64,000 nt of DNA from DASWJZ01 sp963720705 (lineage in GTDB: Bacteria > Pseudomonadota > Alphaproteobacteria > Rhizobiales > Afifellaceae), in NCBI GenBank assembly GCA_963720705.1, contig CAVRGJ010000002.1:310001-374000 (forward strand), written 5' to 3'. The notes beneath the pieces were generated by a model, which had not been told where the DNA came from, made no database searches, and worked only from the letters and a program-made list of their open reading frames with translations. This document shows, one piece after another, positions 53,623 to 63,571 of this stretch. Within the stretch, counting starts at the first letter, position 1. Each line of letters begins with the position of its first letter. A program made the position numbers and the translations under genes.

Positions 53623-55181
53623 CCGCCGCTGCGGCCGCGCCCGCCGACAAGGTCATTATGCGTGCCGAGCAGATCGTCAAGGTCTATCCCGGAACGGTCG
53701 CTCTCGGTGGTGTCGATTTCAGCATTCGCCCCGGCGCAGTGAACGTGCTGGTCGGCGAAAATGGTGCCGGAAAGTCGACGCTGATGAAGATCCTTGCTGG
53801 CGTCGAGCAGCCGACCCTTGGCCGCATCCTGCTCGATGGTGAGCCGGTGAGCTTCCGGTCGGTGCGCGATGCCTCCCGTCATGGGATCGGCATCGTGTTT
53901 CAGGAACTGAACCTCTGCCCGAACCTTTCCGTGGCGGAAAACCTGTTGCTGGTCGACGCGCCGACCCGCTTCGGCATTGACATCGACAGGGCCCGGATGG
54001 GGAAAGTCGCGCGCGAACTGCTCGCCCGCCTCGATCACCCCATCGACCCCTGGAAGCTGGTGGACGACCTCAGGATCGGCGAGCAGCAGATCGTCGAGAT
54101 CGCCAAGGCGCTGGCCGCCGAGGTTCGCGTGCTCATCATGGATGAGCCGAGCTCGGCGTTGAGCAGCACCGAGGTCGAGACCCTGTTCCACGTGATCAAC
54201 GACCTCAAGCAGCGCGGCGTCGCGGTCGTCTACATCTCCCATCGCCTAGAAGAGATCGTGCGCATCGGCGACTATGTCACCGTTCTGCGCGACGGTCATC
54301 TTCAGGCCGAGGCGCGGGTTGTCGATATCGACATCGCGTGGATCATCGGCCAGATGGTCGGCCCGATCGAGACGGCGCCCGCGACGGACCACGCGCCGGC
54401 CGGCGAGCCGCTGCTCGTCGTCGAAAATCTGGTACTGCCGCGCGCGGGTGGCGGCTTCGTTCTGGATCGTGTTTCGCTCACTGTCCGCGCCGGCGAGATC
54501 GTGGCGATCTACGGGCTGCTTGGAGCCGGACGCTCCGAGCTGTTCGAGTGCCTGATCGGTGCCAACAAGGCTACGTCCGGGCGCATCACGCTGACCGGTA
54601 CGGACATCACCGGCGCGAGCATCGCCAACCGGATCGATCGGGGCCTCGTGCTGGTGCCGGAAGACCGCCAGCGCGACGGAATCATCTCGCTTCTGTCGGT
54701 GACCGAAAACCTCAGCATGGCCAGCATCTCCCGTTTCGCGCGTTGGGGGATCATCGACCGCGCAAGTGAGACCCGGGCCGCTATCCGTTCGATCCGCGAC
54801 CTTGCAATCAAGGTATCCTCGCCCGGCGTCCCGGTTTCCGCGCTGAGCGGCGGCAACCAGCAGAAGGTCGTGATCGGCAAGGGTCTTCTGACCGAGCCGC
54901 GCGTCATCATGTTCGACGAACCGACCCGTGGCATCGATGTCGGCGCCAAGGCCGAGGTCTTTCGCACCATGGGAGCGCTCGCCCAGCAGGGCATCGGCGT
55001 GGTCTACGCGACCTCCGACATCAAGGAGGTGATGAGCGCCGCCGACCGCATCCTCGTCATGTCGGCCGGCAGGATCACCGGCGATTTCCGGCGTGCCGAA
55101 ACCAACGAAGCCGAAGTGGTCGCTGCCTCCACAGAAGGCCTGCATCACCTAACCGGCGAAAATAGGAAGCGAGCATCGTGA
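53619..55181 (+). CDS. Ribose-type sugar ABC transporter ATP-binding protein
   Basis: A 520-residue double ATPase (RbsA class). Domain 1: Walker A GENGAGKST, LRIGEQQIVEIAKAL, LIMDEPSSAL. Domain 2: LLGAGRSELFE, LSGGNQQK, IMFDEPTRGID. ATG at 53619 overlaps the lipoprotein stop by four bases, and its own stop overlaps the permease start. Provides energy for the importer of this cluster. Confidence 0.92.
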   Translation: MTAAAAAPADKVIMRAEQIVKVYPGTVALGGVDFSIRPGAVNVLVGENGAGKSTLMKILAGVEQPTLGRILLDGEPVSFRSVRDASRHGIGIVFQELNLCPNLSVAENLLLVDAPTRFGIDIDRARMGKVARELLARLDHPIDPWKLVDDLRIGEQQIVEIAKALAAEVRVLIMDEPSSALSSTEVETLFHVINDLKQRGVAVVYISHRLEEIVRIGDYVTVLRDGHLQAEARVVDIDIAWIIGQMVGPIETAPATDHAPAGEPLLVVENLVLPRAGGGFVLDRVSLTVRAGEIVAIYGLLGAGRSELFECLIGANKATSGRITLTGTDITGASIANRIDRGLVLVPEDRQRDGIISLLSVTENLSMASISRFARWGIIDRASETRAAIRSIRDLAIKVSSPGVPVSALSGGNQQKVVIGKGLLTEPRVIMFDEPTRGIDVGAKAEVFRTMGALAQQGIGVVYATSDIKEVMSAADRILVMSAGRITGDFRRAETNEAEVVAASTEGLHHLTGENRKRAS

Positions 55182-56245
55182 CCGCGCCAGACGCAGCAGT
55201 TTCCCCTCCGGTCCAGTCGCGCCGCCGGGGGCATTCCTTCGTGCTGCTCATCATGAGGCTGCGCACTCTGATCGCACTCGCCGTCGTCTTCGCTTATTTC
55301 GCCTTCACCGCGCCGAACTTCCTCGACATCGGGACGCTGCTGATCGTCGCCAAGCACGTCGCGATCTACGCCATTCTCGGGATCGGCCAGACCTTCGTCA
55401 TCCTGACCGCGGGGATCGATCTCTCCGTCGGGTCCATCGTCGGCGTCTCGGGCATGGTCGCGGGCGCCCTGCTGACGCACGGCATTCATGTCGGCTGGTT
55501 CGGCTTCACCATCTATCCGAGCGCCTTCGAGACGGTGCTTATAGCGCTTTCCGTCGGCATGGGGGTCGGGCTGACTAGCGGCCTGCTGATCACAACGCTG
55601 GGCGTCGCCCCGTTCATCGCCACTCTCGGCACGCTCTATATAGCCCGCGGCGCCGCCCTGCTGATTTCCGACGGCCGCACCTTCCCGAATCTCACCGGCG
55701 CGCCTGATCTGGGCAACCAGGGCTTCCCGGTCCTCGGCGCCGGCGAGTTCCTCAATATTCCGCTCTCCATCTACGCCATGGCGGTATTCGCGCTGGTCGC
55801 GGCCTATGTAGCGGCGCGCACGCCCTTCGGCCGCTACGTTTATGCGGTCGGCGGCAACGAGCGCGCCGCGGCTCTCTCCGGCATTCGCGTCAATCTCGTC
55901 AAGATCTCGGTCTACATGATCTCGGGCCTCTGCGCTGCCTTCGCCGGTTTGATCATCGCTTCCGAGCTTGTCGCTTCTCACCCCGCGGCCGGCGAAACCT
56001 TCGAGCTCAATGCCATCGCCGCCGCAGTGCTTGGCGGCACCAGCCTCATGGGCGGGCGCGGCACGATCTGGGGCACCGTGGTCGGCGCCTTCGTCATCGG
56101 CGTCCTGGGCGACGGCATGGTCATGCTTGGCGTCAGTTCCTTCTGGCAGATGGTCATCAAGGGCCTGGTCATTATCGCCGCGGTCGTCCTCGACCAGATT
56201 CAGCAGCGCTTGCAGCACCGACTCGCTCTCCAGGCACAGACGTAA
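55178..56245 (+). CDS. Ribose-type sugar ABC transporter permease
   Basis: A 355-residue RbsC-like permease. TAGIDLSVGSIVGVSGMVAGA and LNAIAAAVLGGTSLMGGRGTIWG are the family blocks; eight to ten hydrophobic segments. The start (GTG at 55178) overlaps the ATPase stop by four bases. It is the only permease of this importer, so it presumably works as a homodimer, unlike the two-permease rhamnose and 28-35 kb systems. Confidence 0.9.
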   Translation: MTAPDAAVSPPVQSRRRGHSFVLLIMRLRTLIALAVVFAYFAFTAPNFLDIGTLLIVAKHVAIYAILGIGQTFVILTAGIDLSVGSIVGVSGMVAGALLTHGIHVGWFGFTIYPSAFETVLIALSVGMGVGLTSGLLITTLGVAPFIATLGTLYIARGAALLISDGRTFPNLTGAPDLGNQGFPVLGAGEFLNIPLSIYAMAVFALVAAYVAARTPFGRYVYAVGGNERAAALSGIRVNLVKISVYMISGLCAAFAGLIIASELVASHPAAGETFELNAIAAAVLGGTSLMGGRGTIWGTVVGAFVIGVLGDGMVMLGVSSFWQMVIKGLVIIAAVVLDQIQQRLQHRLALQAQT

Positions 56246-56335
56246 GAAGATGAGCAGAATCGACAATACTCGGAATAGGCGGTGGCTTGGCCGGCCATCG
56301 GTCGATTGGCGCCGGCATGCAGGGCGGGTCGATCG

Positions 56336-57808
56336 GTGACCTCGCCATTCCACAAGCCGCTGAGCTTCGGCGTGATCATCGGCAGTCGCGCGATCTTCAA
56401 CCCGGCCGTTGCCCCCGCGGCGCGCGAACAGGTGTTGGCGCAACTGGCCCGGCTGAAGATCGAGGCGCTCATCCTGCCTGCCGGAGAGACCGCGAACGGC
56501 GCCGTGGAAACCCGCCAGGACGCGCAGCGCTATGCCAATTTCTTCCGCCAGCACCGCGAGGAGATCGACGGCATCGTGGTGCTGCTGCCGAATTTCGGCG
56601 ACGAGATCGGCATCGCCGAGACGCTGCGCATGAGCGACCTCGGCGTGCCGGTGCTTGTCCAAGCCAGCAACGACGAGGTCGACAAGGTCGACGTGCGCAG
56701 CCGCCGCGATGCCTTCTGCGGCAAGATCTCGGTGACCAACAACCTATACCAGTACGGTATCCCGTTCACCGACACGACCAGCCACACGGTCGATGTCGAC
56801 AGTGCGGAATTTGCGGCGGACCTTGATCGCTTCGGGCGTATCTGCCGGACGGTGCGCGGCCTGCGTCATGCCCGCATCGGTGCCATCGGCGCGCGCACGG
56901 GCCCTTTCCAAACCATGCGCTTCAGCGAAAAGCTTCTGCAGGCGTCCGGGCTCACCGTGGTGACCGTCGACCTGTCGGAGCTCATCGGGTCGGCTGCCGC
57001 AATCAAGGACGATGCGCCGGAGGTCAAGGCGAAACTCGACGAGATTGCCGCCTACGGCAAGATTCCAGCACACATCAAGCCCGCCAACATCACCAAGCAG
57101 GCGAAGTGGACCATCACCGTCGATCGCTGGATCGCAGAGAACGAATGCGACGCCAGCGCGATCCAGTGCTGGCGGAGCCTGCAGGACAATTTCGGCTGTG
57201 CCACCTGCATCACCATGAGCATGATGGGCGAAAAGCTGATGCCGAGCGCGTGTGAAGTGGACGTCATGGGCGCTGTGTCGATGTACGCCCTGGCGCTTGC
57301 CTCGGGTGCGCCGCCAGCGATCCTCGACTGGAACAACAACTACGCCGACGAGGTCGACAAGTGCGTGTGCACCCATTGCGGTAACTTCCCGAAGAGCTTC
57401 ATCGGTTCCGATCCGGAGATCTCGGAGCTGGATGTGCTTGGCACTGTCATCCCCAGGGAGAAGTGCTTTGGCGCCGTTAAGGGCAAGGTGAAGGCCGGCC
57501 CAATGACCTTCTTCCGTGTCTCCTCCGACGACCGCAACGGTACGCTGAAGAGCTATGTCGGCGAGGGCGAGTTTACCGACGATCCTTTCCCCATGGACGG
57601 CGGCATCGCGGTCACGCGCGTTGCCCGGCTACGGCCCCTTCTCGGCTTAATTGCGCAAAGCGGCTTCGAGCATCACGTCGCCATGGTGCGCGGTCATCAC
57701 GCGGCGGCCCTCAACGAGGCGGTCACCCGCTACCTCGACTGGCCGACATACCACCACGAAGCCGAACCGGCGATCGTCGGCTATCTCCATCCCGTTTTTC
57801 GGAGGTGA
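56336..57808 (+). CDS. L-fucose/L-arabinose isomerase-family protein
   Basis: About 490 residues of the fucose/arabinose isomerase superfamily. KPLSFGVIIGSRAIFNPAVA opens the N-terminal domain; the metal/active-site region includes MMGEKLMPSACEVDVMGAVS and DWNNNYADEVDKCVCTHCGNFPKS; the late GHHAAAL is also typical. It would isomerise an aldose to a ketose. The frame opens at 56282, but the GTG at 56336 matches the family start and overlaps the stop of a 29-codon reading frame (56250-56339) by four bases. Given the kinase and transketolase downstream, the sugar may be apiose or a related branched or deoxy sugar (inference). Confidence 0.78.
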   Translation: MTSPFHKPLSFGVIIGSRAIFNPAVAPAAREQVLAQLARLKIEALILPAGETANGAVETRQDAQRYANFFRQHREEIDGIVVLLPNFGDEIGIAETLRMSDLGVPVLVQASNDEVDKVDVRSRRDAFCGKISVTNNLYQYGIPFTDTTSHTVDVDSAEFAADLDRFGRICRTVRGLRHARIGAIGARTGPFQTMRFSEKLLQASGLTVVTVDLSELIGSAAAIKDDAPEVKAKLDEIAAYGKIPAHIKPANITKQAKWTITVDRWIAENECDASAIQCWRSLQDNFGCATCITMSMMGEKLMPSACEVDVMGAVSMYALALASGAPPAILDWNNNYADEVDKCVCTHCGNFPKSFIGSDPEISELDVLGTVIPREKCFGAVKGKVKAGPMTFFRVSSDDRNGTLKSYVGEGEFTDDPFPMDGGIAVTRVARLRPLLGLIAQSGFEHHVAMVRGHHAAALNEAVTRYLDWPTYHHEAEPAIVGYLHPVFRR

Positions 57809-57810
57809 TC

Positions 57811-58674
57811 ATGGCCAGCAGTTCATCCTCCGCTACCGATAGGCCGCGCGCGAAGGCCGATCCCCGGATCGCGCTCGTGCGCGAAAAGGCGCTGAGCATC
57901 CGCCGCCGCGCGTTGACGATGGTGTTCGAGGCGCAGCTTGGCCATCCCGGTGGCGACATGTCGGTCACGGACATTCTAGCGACCATCTATTTCGGCGTGC
58001 TGCGCTATGATCCAGAGCGGCCGCGCGATCCCGGCCGCGATCGCTTCATCCTGAGCAAGGGCCACTGCACCGGCGCGCTCTACGCGACGCTGGCCGAGGC
58101 GGGGTTCATTCCGTTTGATATGTTGGCCACCTACATGAAGCCGCTGTCGAAGCTGAACGGCCATCCGAACCGCAATTACGTTCCCGGCATCGAGGCCAAT
58201 ACCGGGCCGCTCGGCCACGGCTTGCCGATCGCGGTTGGTGTCTCCATCGCCGGGCAGATGGACGGCGCCGATTTCCGCACGTTCGTCGTCACCGGCGACG
58301 GCGAGTTACAGGAAGGCAGCAACTGGGAGGCGGCGCTGACCGCCGGCAACCGCAAGCTTGCCAACCTGACACTGATTATCGACCGCAACCGATTGCAACA
58401 GGGCGCCCCCGTCGCCGAAACTAACGATCTCGAGCCACTGGCGGACAAATGGCGCGCCTTCGGCTGGGATGTTGCGGAAGTCGATGGCCACGATCACGCC
58501 GCGCTGCTCGATGCCTTTGAACGAAAACCCTCCCAGCAAAGGCCGCTGTGCCTAATCGCGCACACGATCAAGGGGCGCGGCGTGACTTTCATGGAGAACC
58601 AGGTGCATTGGCACCACGGCGTGCTCAATCGGGCGCAGTACGACCAGGCGATGAACGAGTTGCAACAGACATGA
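57811..58674 (+). CDS. Transketolase, N-terminal (ThDP-binding) subunit
   Basis: A 287-residue N-terminal half transketolase. ThDP-binding motifs GHPGGDMSVTDILA and VVTGDGELQEGSNWEAAL (ending near IIDRNRLQ) are clear; the His-containing LSKGHCTGALYA and GPLGHGLPIAVG are also conserved. ATG at 57811 with GGAGGTGATC upstream, just after the isomerase stop. Its stop overlaps the C-terminal subunit start (ATGA). Split transketolases of this kind act on unusual ketose phosphates, including apulose 4-phosphate in described systems. Confidence 0.9.
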   Translation: MASSSSSATDRPRAKADPRIALVREKALSIRRRALTMVFEAQLGHPGGDMSVTDILATIYFGVLRYDPERPRDPGRDRFILSKGHCTGALYATLAEAGFIPFDMLATYMKPLSKLNGHPNRNYVPGIEANTGPLGHGLPIAVGVSIAGQMDGADFRTFVVTGDGELQEGSNWEAALTAGNRKLANLTLIIDRNRLQQGAPVAETNDLEPLADKWRAFGWDVAEVDGHDHAALLDAFERKPSQQRPLCLIAHTIKGRGVTFMENQVHWHHGVLNRAQYDQAMNELQQT

Positions 58675-59634
58675 GCGCCCCGCAGGCTGAAGTGAAGGAA
58701 CGTTTCGATTGCCGGGACGCATTCGCAGCGGCGCTGGAGGGCGTAGCCGAACGCGACCAGCGGATCGTCACCATCGTCAACGACAGCGTCGGCTCGTCGA
58801 AGCTCACCGGCTTCAAGAAGCGCTTTCCCGAGCGCATGGTCAATGTCGGCATCGCCGAACAGGATATGGTCGGCATCGGCGCGGGGTTGGCCAACGGCGG
58901 CAAGATTCCCTTTGTCAGCGCCGCAGCCTGCTTCCTGACCGCCCGCGCGCTCGAACAGATCAAGGTCGACGTCGCCTATTCCAATACCAACGTGAAGCTT
59001 GTGGGCCAATCGCCGGGTGTTGCCTATGGTGAACTCGGCGCGACGCACCATTCCATCGAAGACATGGCGTGGTTGCGCCTGTTGCCCAACCTTGCCATCG
59101 TCGTGCCGTCCGATCCGTGGGAGACCGGCGCGCGCCGTGGAAGCCGCCGCCAGTCTGGAAGGTCCGGTCTTTATCCGCGTCAGCCGCATGCCAGTCCCGC
59201 AATTGTCGCGCCCGGCTGGCACCGAATTCCGCCTGGGGCATGCGGAAATCTTGCGCGAAGGCGATGATGCAGTCGTAGTCGCCAACGGGGTCATGGTCCA
59301 CCGCGCGCTTGCTGCCGCCGACGCCCTTGCCGCTACCGGGCTTTCCGTCCGCGTCGTGAACATGTCGTCGATCGCGCCGCTGGATCTCGATGCCATCCGG
59401 GCTGCTGCTGAAGTGGGAGCCATCGTGACGGTAGAGGAGCATTCTGTGCGCGGCGGTCTCGGCGGCGCGGTCGCGGAAGTCGTCGCTGCTCATCGTCCGG
59501 CCCATATCCGGATGCTTGGCTTCCCCGGCTTCATGCCGACCGGCTCGGCCGAATACCTCTTCGAGAAGTTCGGACTGACGGCGGATGGCATCGCCGGGGC
59601 CGTCCGTGAGGTCGTTGCCGCCAGGAAAGCCTAG
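58671..59634 (+). pseudogene. Transketolase, C-terminal subunit, frameshifted as sequenced
   Basis: About 320 residues: the pyrimidine-binding and C-terminal domains. The first frame has RMVNVGIAEQDMVGIGAGLA (catalytic Glu region) and SPGVAYGELGATHHSIED. At 59127-59128 (GG after GAGACC) the frame breaks; removing one G gives ETARAVEAAASLEGPVFIRVSR and continues to RPAHIRMLGFPGFMP and the stop at 59634. Forms the active enzyme with the preceding subunit. The kinase gene starts at the very next base. Confidence 0.88.
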
Positions 59635-61140
59635 ATGGCCAGTCATGTCCTCGCCATCGACCAGGGCACAACCAACAGCAAAGCGCTGCTGATCGACGAG
59701 GCCGGCGCTGTCTCAGCCTCCGCAGCCGTGCCGGTGCCGGTCGCCTATCCGCGCCCGGACTGGGTCGAGCAATCGCCACAGGACCTTTGGGAAACGCTAG
59801 TCCGGGCCATTGCCGGCTGTCGTGAACAGACGGCCAACGGCGCCGAGATAGCCGCCATCGGCATCTCTAACCAGCGCGAGTCGGTCCTGCTCTGGGATAG
59901 GGTGAGCGGCAAGCCCATCGGTCCCTGCGTAACGTGGCAATGTCGTCGCTCGGCAGGACGCATCGATCGTCTGCGCAGTCCCGCGGTGGAAGCGATGGTC
60001 GCTGAGAGGACCGGTCTCGCGCTCAATCCGATGTTTCCCGCGGCCAAGATCGGCTGGCTTCTGGAAGAATATCCCGCCGCCCGTGAGCGGGCGGCCGCCG
60101 GGCAATTGTGCGCCGGTACGGTCGATTCCTGGTTGCTCTTCAATCTCACCGGCGGCGCCGTCCATGCCACCGATTTCGGCAACGCATCGCGCTCCCAACT
60201 CTTCGACATCGCTAACGGCAAGTGGGATGCCGATTTGTGCAGGCTTTTCGGCGTTCCACTAGAGATCCTGCCCACCGCAAAAAGTTCCGATGCGGCCTTC
60301 GGCGGGACCTCCGGCGCGGGCGGTCTGCCGTCGGGCATCCCAATCCACGCCATCATGGGTGATTCCCATGCTGCCCTGTTCGGTCACGCCATCCGGTCAC
60401 CCGGCGAGGTGAAGGCGACCTATGGCACTGGTTCCTCACTGATGACCGTGACTGAGACGCCGGTACTCTCCGGCAGCGGCTTGTCCACCAGCATCGCTTG
60501 GCGGCGCGGTGAGCGCACCACCTACGCACTGGAAGGCAACATCTCTGTCTCCGCCCAGGCCGCGGCGTGGATGGTCACCCTCCTCGGCCTCAAGGACGTT
60601 GAAGCGCTCACAGCGCTCGCCGAAACGGTTGAGAGCGATGGCGGCGTGACCGTCGTTCCCGCCTTCGCAGGCCTCGGTGCTCCGCACTGGAACGATCGTG
60701 CTCGCGCGGCCATTTCCGGCCTCTCCCTCGCGACCTCCCGGGCCGAGGTCGCCCGTGCCACGCTGGAAGCCATCGCTCTTCAGGTCCGCGACGTCTTCGC
60801 TGCGATGGAGGGCGACCTCGGCCACCGCCTCGACCGGCTGTCGGTAGATGGCGGCGCCACCCACAACAACACGCTCATGCAGATGCAGTGCGATGTCCTC
60901 GGCCGCCCCGTGCGTTGCCACGAGATCACCGAGCTCAGCGCTGCCGGCGCCGGAGTTATGGCAGGCGTGGCATGCGGCTTCTGGACGGAAGAGCAGGGGC
61001 TGGCGATCCTCGCGCCGCACGGAAGCGTGTTCGAGCCGGCACTCTCCCAGGCCGCACGCGACGAGATCGTCAGGCGCTGGCGGCACGCCGTGCGCGCTGT
61101 TGCCGACAGCGCAAGTTCGTCTCCAGCCACTACTTGCTAG
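59635..61140 (+). CDS. FGGY-family carbohydrate kinase
   Basis: A 501-residue FGGY kinase near the glycerol/xylulose kinase branch. AIDQGTTNSKALLIDE (phosphate loop), GISNQRESVLLWDRVSGKPI, TYGTGSSLMT and LSVDGGATHNNTLMQMQCDVLGRPV are family landmarks. It would phosphorylate the ketose made by the isomerase, before transketolase cleavage. The short final tail is Ser/Ala-rich. Apulose kinase is a candidate activity by pathway logic; xylulokinase-type and other ketose kinase activities remain open. Confidence 0.87.
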   Translation: MASHVLAIDQGTTNSKALLIDEAGAVSASAAVPVPVAYPRPDWVEQSPQDLWETLVRAIAGCREQTANGAEIAAIGISNQRESVLLWDRVSGKPIGPCVTWQCRRSAGRIDRLRSPAVEAMVAERTGLALNPMFPAAKIGWLLEEYPAARERAAAGQLCAGTVDSWLLFNLTGGAVHATDFGNASRSQLFDIANGKWDADLCRLFGVPLEILPTAKSSDAAFGGTSGAGGLPSGIPIHAIMGDSHAALFGHAIRSPGEVKATYGTGSSLMTVTETPVLSGSGLSTSIAWRRGERTTYALEGNISVSAQAAAWMVTLLGLKDVEALTALAETVESDGGVTVVPAFAGLGAPHWNDRARAAISGLSLATSRAEVARATLEAIALQVRDVFAAMEGDLGHRLDRLSVDGGATHNNTLMQMQCDVLGRPVRCHEITELSAAGAGVMAGVACGFWTEEQGLAILAPHGSVFEPALSQAARDEIVRRWRHAVRAVADSASSSPATTC

Positions 61141-61153
61141 CGTGGCAGCATCA

Positions 61154-61874
61154 TCAGGCGCGGCCACAAGGCCGGCCTGATTCTCGTGGCGCCCGCGTCT
61201 TTGGCGCGGCATGGAGCGTGTGCACGACTCGGAGCTGGTATTCCAAGTCTGTCCGCGGCAGCGCTGATACCCTCCGTGAGACGCGCGTCTAGCGCCGCTA
61301 TGTGCCGGGGAACTTCGTACTGATTGATTGTTGCAAGCCGCCTCCGCGTCCATCTTGGCAAACTGCAGGGCGAATGAGAGGGTCATTCGCCAACGTAAGT
61401 CGCTCGCGGAAAAGCTCGCAGAGCGTTTTTTGAAGTTCAGGTCGCTTGAAACATGGCCATAAGCTTGAGGTCTCCTCTTCCGAGGAGGAGGTGTTCGACC
61501 TCATTGCGCATTTTCTTCAGTGCCCGCAGGTTGTTTCGTATGCCCCCGACAAACGACAGTAAGCTCTCTCGATATTTGGCTCAGCGGCAGGGAGCGCTTG
61601 TTCTCGGCAGTCGCTACGCCCGGCGATCGTAATACTCGTGAAGGAGATAGGTCCAAGCGACGTTGGCCAGGAGCGAAAAGACCTCTTCCTTAAAGCCGAG
61701 CGCTGCACTGTTGAAAATCTGTGCGGCGAGGATCATGGCCTCCCTCGAGCGTATCCGGCGCTCATCGTCGAAAAAACTGAGCCCGGTCTGCCGATCGTAG
61801 GAGCTTTCTTGATTTCGAAGTAGGCGACCTTGTGGTCCGCCGGCGCGTTTAAGGGGGAGCATCAGGCCGCACAC
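61154..61874 (-). pseudogene. Decayed DUF3644-like gene
   Basis: Broken remains of one gene spread over three frames. In order: REAMILAAQIFNSAALGFK and NVAWTYLLHEYYDRR (61874-61618); LRALKKMRNEVEHLLLGRGD (about 61530-61460); MAMFQAT; a segment ERLTLAND with FALQFAKMDAE; ATINQYEVPRHIAALDARL (about 61345-61270); and DLEYQLRVVHTLHAAPKTRA (about 61240-61180). These resemble DUF3644 proteins, which have a possible RNEIEH-type nuclease/HEPN-like motif. Several independent shifts and stops show true decay. It fills the gap between the kinase gene and the tRNA. Confidence 0.55.
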
Positions 61875-62019
61875 TTGTCGCGGTGGCCGTTGACGCTTGC
61901 TGCCTGCAACGCCGCGACGTTTGTTCCCAAACTTGGTGACATGGTGCTGACACAGCCACTCTTGCCCCCGGCTACGTTGGTTGGTGGAGGCCGTTTAGAA
62001 AGTCTTTTGAGAGGGTTGC

Positions 62020-62095
<76 letters not shown>

Positions 62096-62201
62096 AAGGG
62101 CGGCGGGAAAACTCTCCGGCCGGCGGCGCGCATTTAGGGTTTGGCCGCTTGGAGTGTCAAGCATCACCGCCGGCGCAGGCTTCGCCGATCGCCCGCACCC
62201 G

Positions 62202-62900
62202 TCATTCGACCGGAATCAGGCGGCCGGTGTAGACGATCGGGCCGGTCGGTGCGCCGGACGGCGATCCGCCTTCCGGCTCCACGGAGACTGCGATCACGCC
62301 CTCGACCGGACCGGCGACGCTCTTGATCGTCTGCGCGTCGAGCCCGGCCTTCAGGATGCCGAGCGAGCGCGGAGCGTGGCCTTCGGTGACGTGCCAAAGC
62401 TCCAGGCTGTGACCGGCCGGCGTCTCGGCCTTGACGCTTCTGACGGTGATCGTGCCGGTCGTCGTGTCGACCTCCGCGATCAGCGCCGGCTCGTGTCCGC
62501 CCGAATCGACGACCGCAACGTAGCGCCCGCCTTCCGGCGTGGGCGGAACCGCGAGGCGGTCGATGACGGCGACGACTGCAAGGCCGGCGGCGAGCGCGCC
62601 GGCGACAATCGCCGCGCTGCGCCAGACCGCGAGCCGGCGGCGGAGCGCGAAAACGTTTGAGGCAACCGGGGCGGAAGCCGGCGCAGCCGCGGTCGCCTGC
62701 TCGATCGCCTGCCACAGCTCTCGCGGCGGCGGCACCGGGGCGGCTGTGGCGTCGAGCGGCGCAAGCCGCGCCTGCCACTCGCGCACGACCTGCCTGAGCG
62801 CCGCGTCGCTCTTCAGCCGCTCGGCGATGCGCGCGCGCTCGTCGGCCGGGAGCGTGCCCAGCACGAATTCGACGCCGTCGATGTCGCGCTCTTCGCTCAT
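62202..62900 (-). CDS. Anti-sigma factor (RskA-like)
   Basis: A 232-residue membrane protein. The N-terminal sigma-binding domain has GVEFVLGTLPADERARIAERL; one transmembrane helix lies at about 90-115 (SAAIVAGALAAGLAVVAVI); the periplasmic RskA domain includes GHSLELWHVTEGHAPRSLG. ATG at 62900 overlaps the sigma factor stop by four bases (ATGA), the usual arrangement for a sigma factor and its cognate inhibitor. Confidence 0.9.
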   Translation of the reverse strand: MSEERDIDGVEFVLGTLPADERARIAERLKSDAALRQVVREWQARLAPLDATAAPVPPPRELWQAIEQATAAAPASAPVASNVFALRRRLAVWRSAAIVAGALAAGLAVVAVIDRLAVPPTPEGGRYVAVVDSGGHEPALIAEVDTTTGTITVRSVKAETPAGHSLELWHVTEGHAPRSLGILKAGLDAQTIKSVAGPVEGVIAVSVEPEGGSPSGAPTGPIVYTGRLIPVE

Positions 62901-63451
62901 TCGCTCTCCAGACACGCGCGGAGCTGCTCAAGGCAGCGACGAAGCAGCGTCTTGATCGTGCCGACCGGGCGGGCGAAGCGCTCGGCCAGCTCCTCGCGCG
63001 AGAATCCCGAACAATAAGCGAGGATCACGCAGTCGCGCGATTCCTCGTCCAGCTTTCCAAGGCAGGTGGCGAGCGCCTGCCGCATCCCCGGGTCGCCGGT
63101 CGACGGAGCGGCCAGTTTGGCCAGGATATCGTCGTCGTCATAAGCGCGATTGCGCTCGATTTTTTCCGATCGGATGCGGTCGATCGCACGGTTGCGGGCG
63201 ATCGAAGTCAGCCACGCCATCGGCTGGCCCATCTCCGGCGCGAAGCGCTCGGCGTTCTGCCAGATCTTGATAAACGTCTCCTGCAAAACCTCTTCGGCGG
63301 TCGGCCTGCTTCGGGTGATACGTAGGACGACGCCGAAGAGTTTCGGAGCCGTCGCCTCGTAGAGCGCGCGAAACGCCGCGCGCTCGCCGCGCGAGGTGGC
63401 GTCAAGCAGCGCCGCAAGCGAACTTCCGTCGGTGGAAATTCTCTGATTCAA
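62897..63451 (-). CDS. ECF-type RNA polymerase sigma factor
   Basis: A 184-residue sigma-70-family ECF factor. Region 2 (FRALYEATAPKLFGVVLRIT, EEVLQETFIKIWQNAERF, WLTSIARNRAIDRIR) and region 4 (LDEESRDCVILAYCSGFSREELAERF, PVGTIKTLLRRCLEQLR) are intact. Together with the adjacent RskA-like inhibitor it resembles SigK/RpoE-like pairs for envelope or oxidative stress. The 120-bp upstream region, shared with the divergent YggT gene, should hold its promoter. Confidence 0.92.
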   Translation of the reverse strand: MNQRISTDGSSLAALLDATSRGERAAFRALYEATAPKLFGVVLRITRSRPTAEEVLQETFIKIWQNAERFAPEMGQPMAWLTSIARNRAIDRIRSEKIERNRAYDDDDILAKLAAPSTGDPGMRQALATCLGKLDEESRDCVILAYCSGFSREELAERFARPVGTIKTLLRRCLEQLRACLESE

Positions 63452-63571
63452 GCCTCGGCCCCGCCGGTTCGCGTTAGCCTTACCACCGGTTTAGCGGACC
63501 ATCCATGCGCTTGTAAGGCGAGCGCTCGGCGGTTAAATGCTGGAGCTTATCTCGCCCCGATCGGAGAAGCG

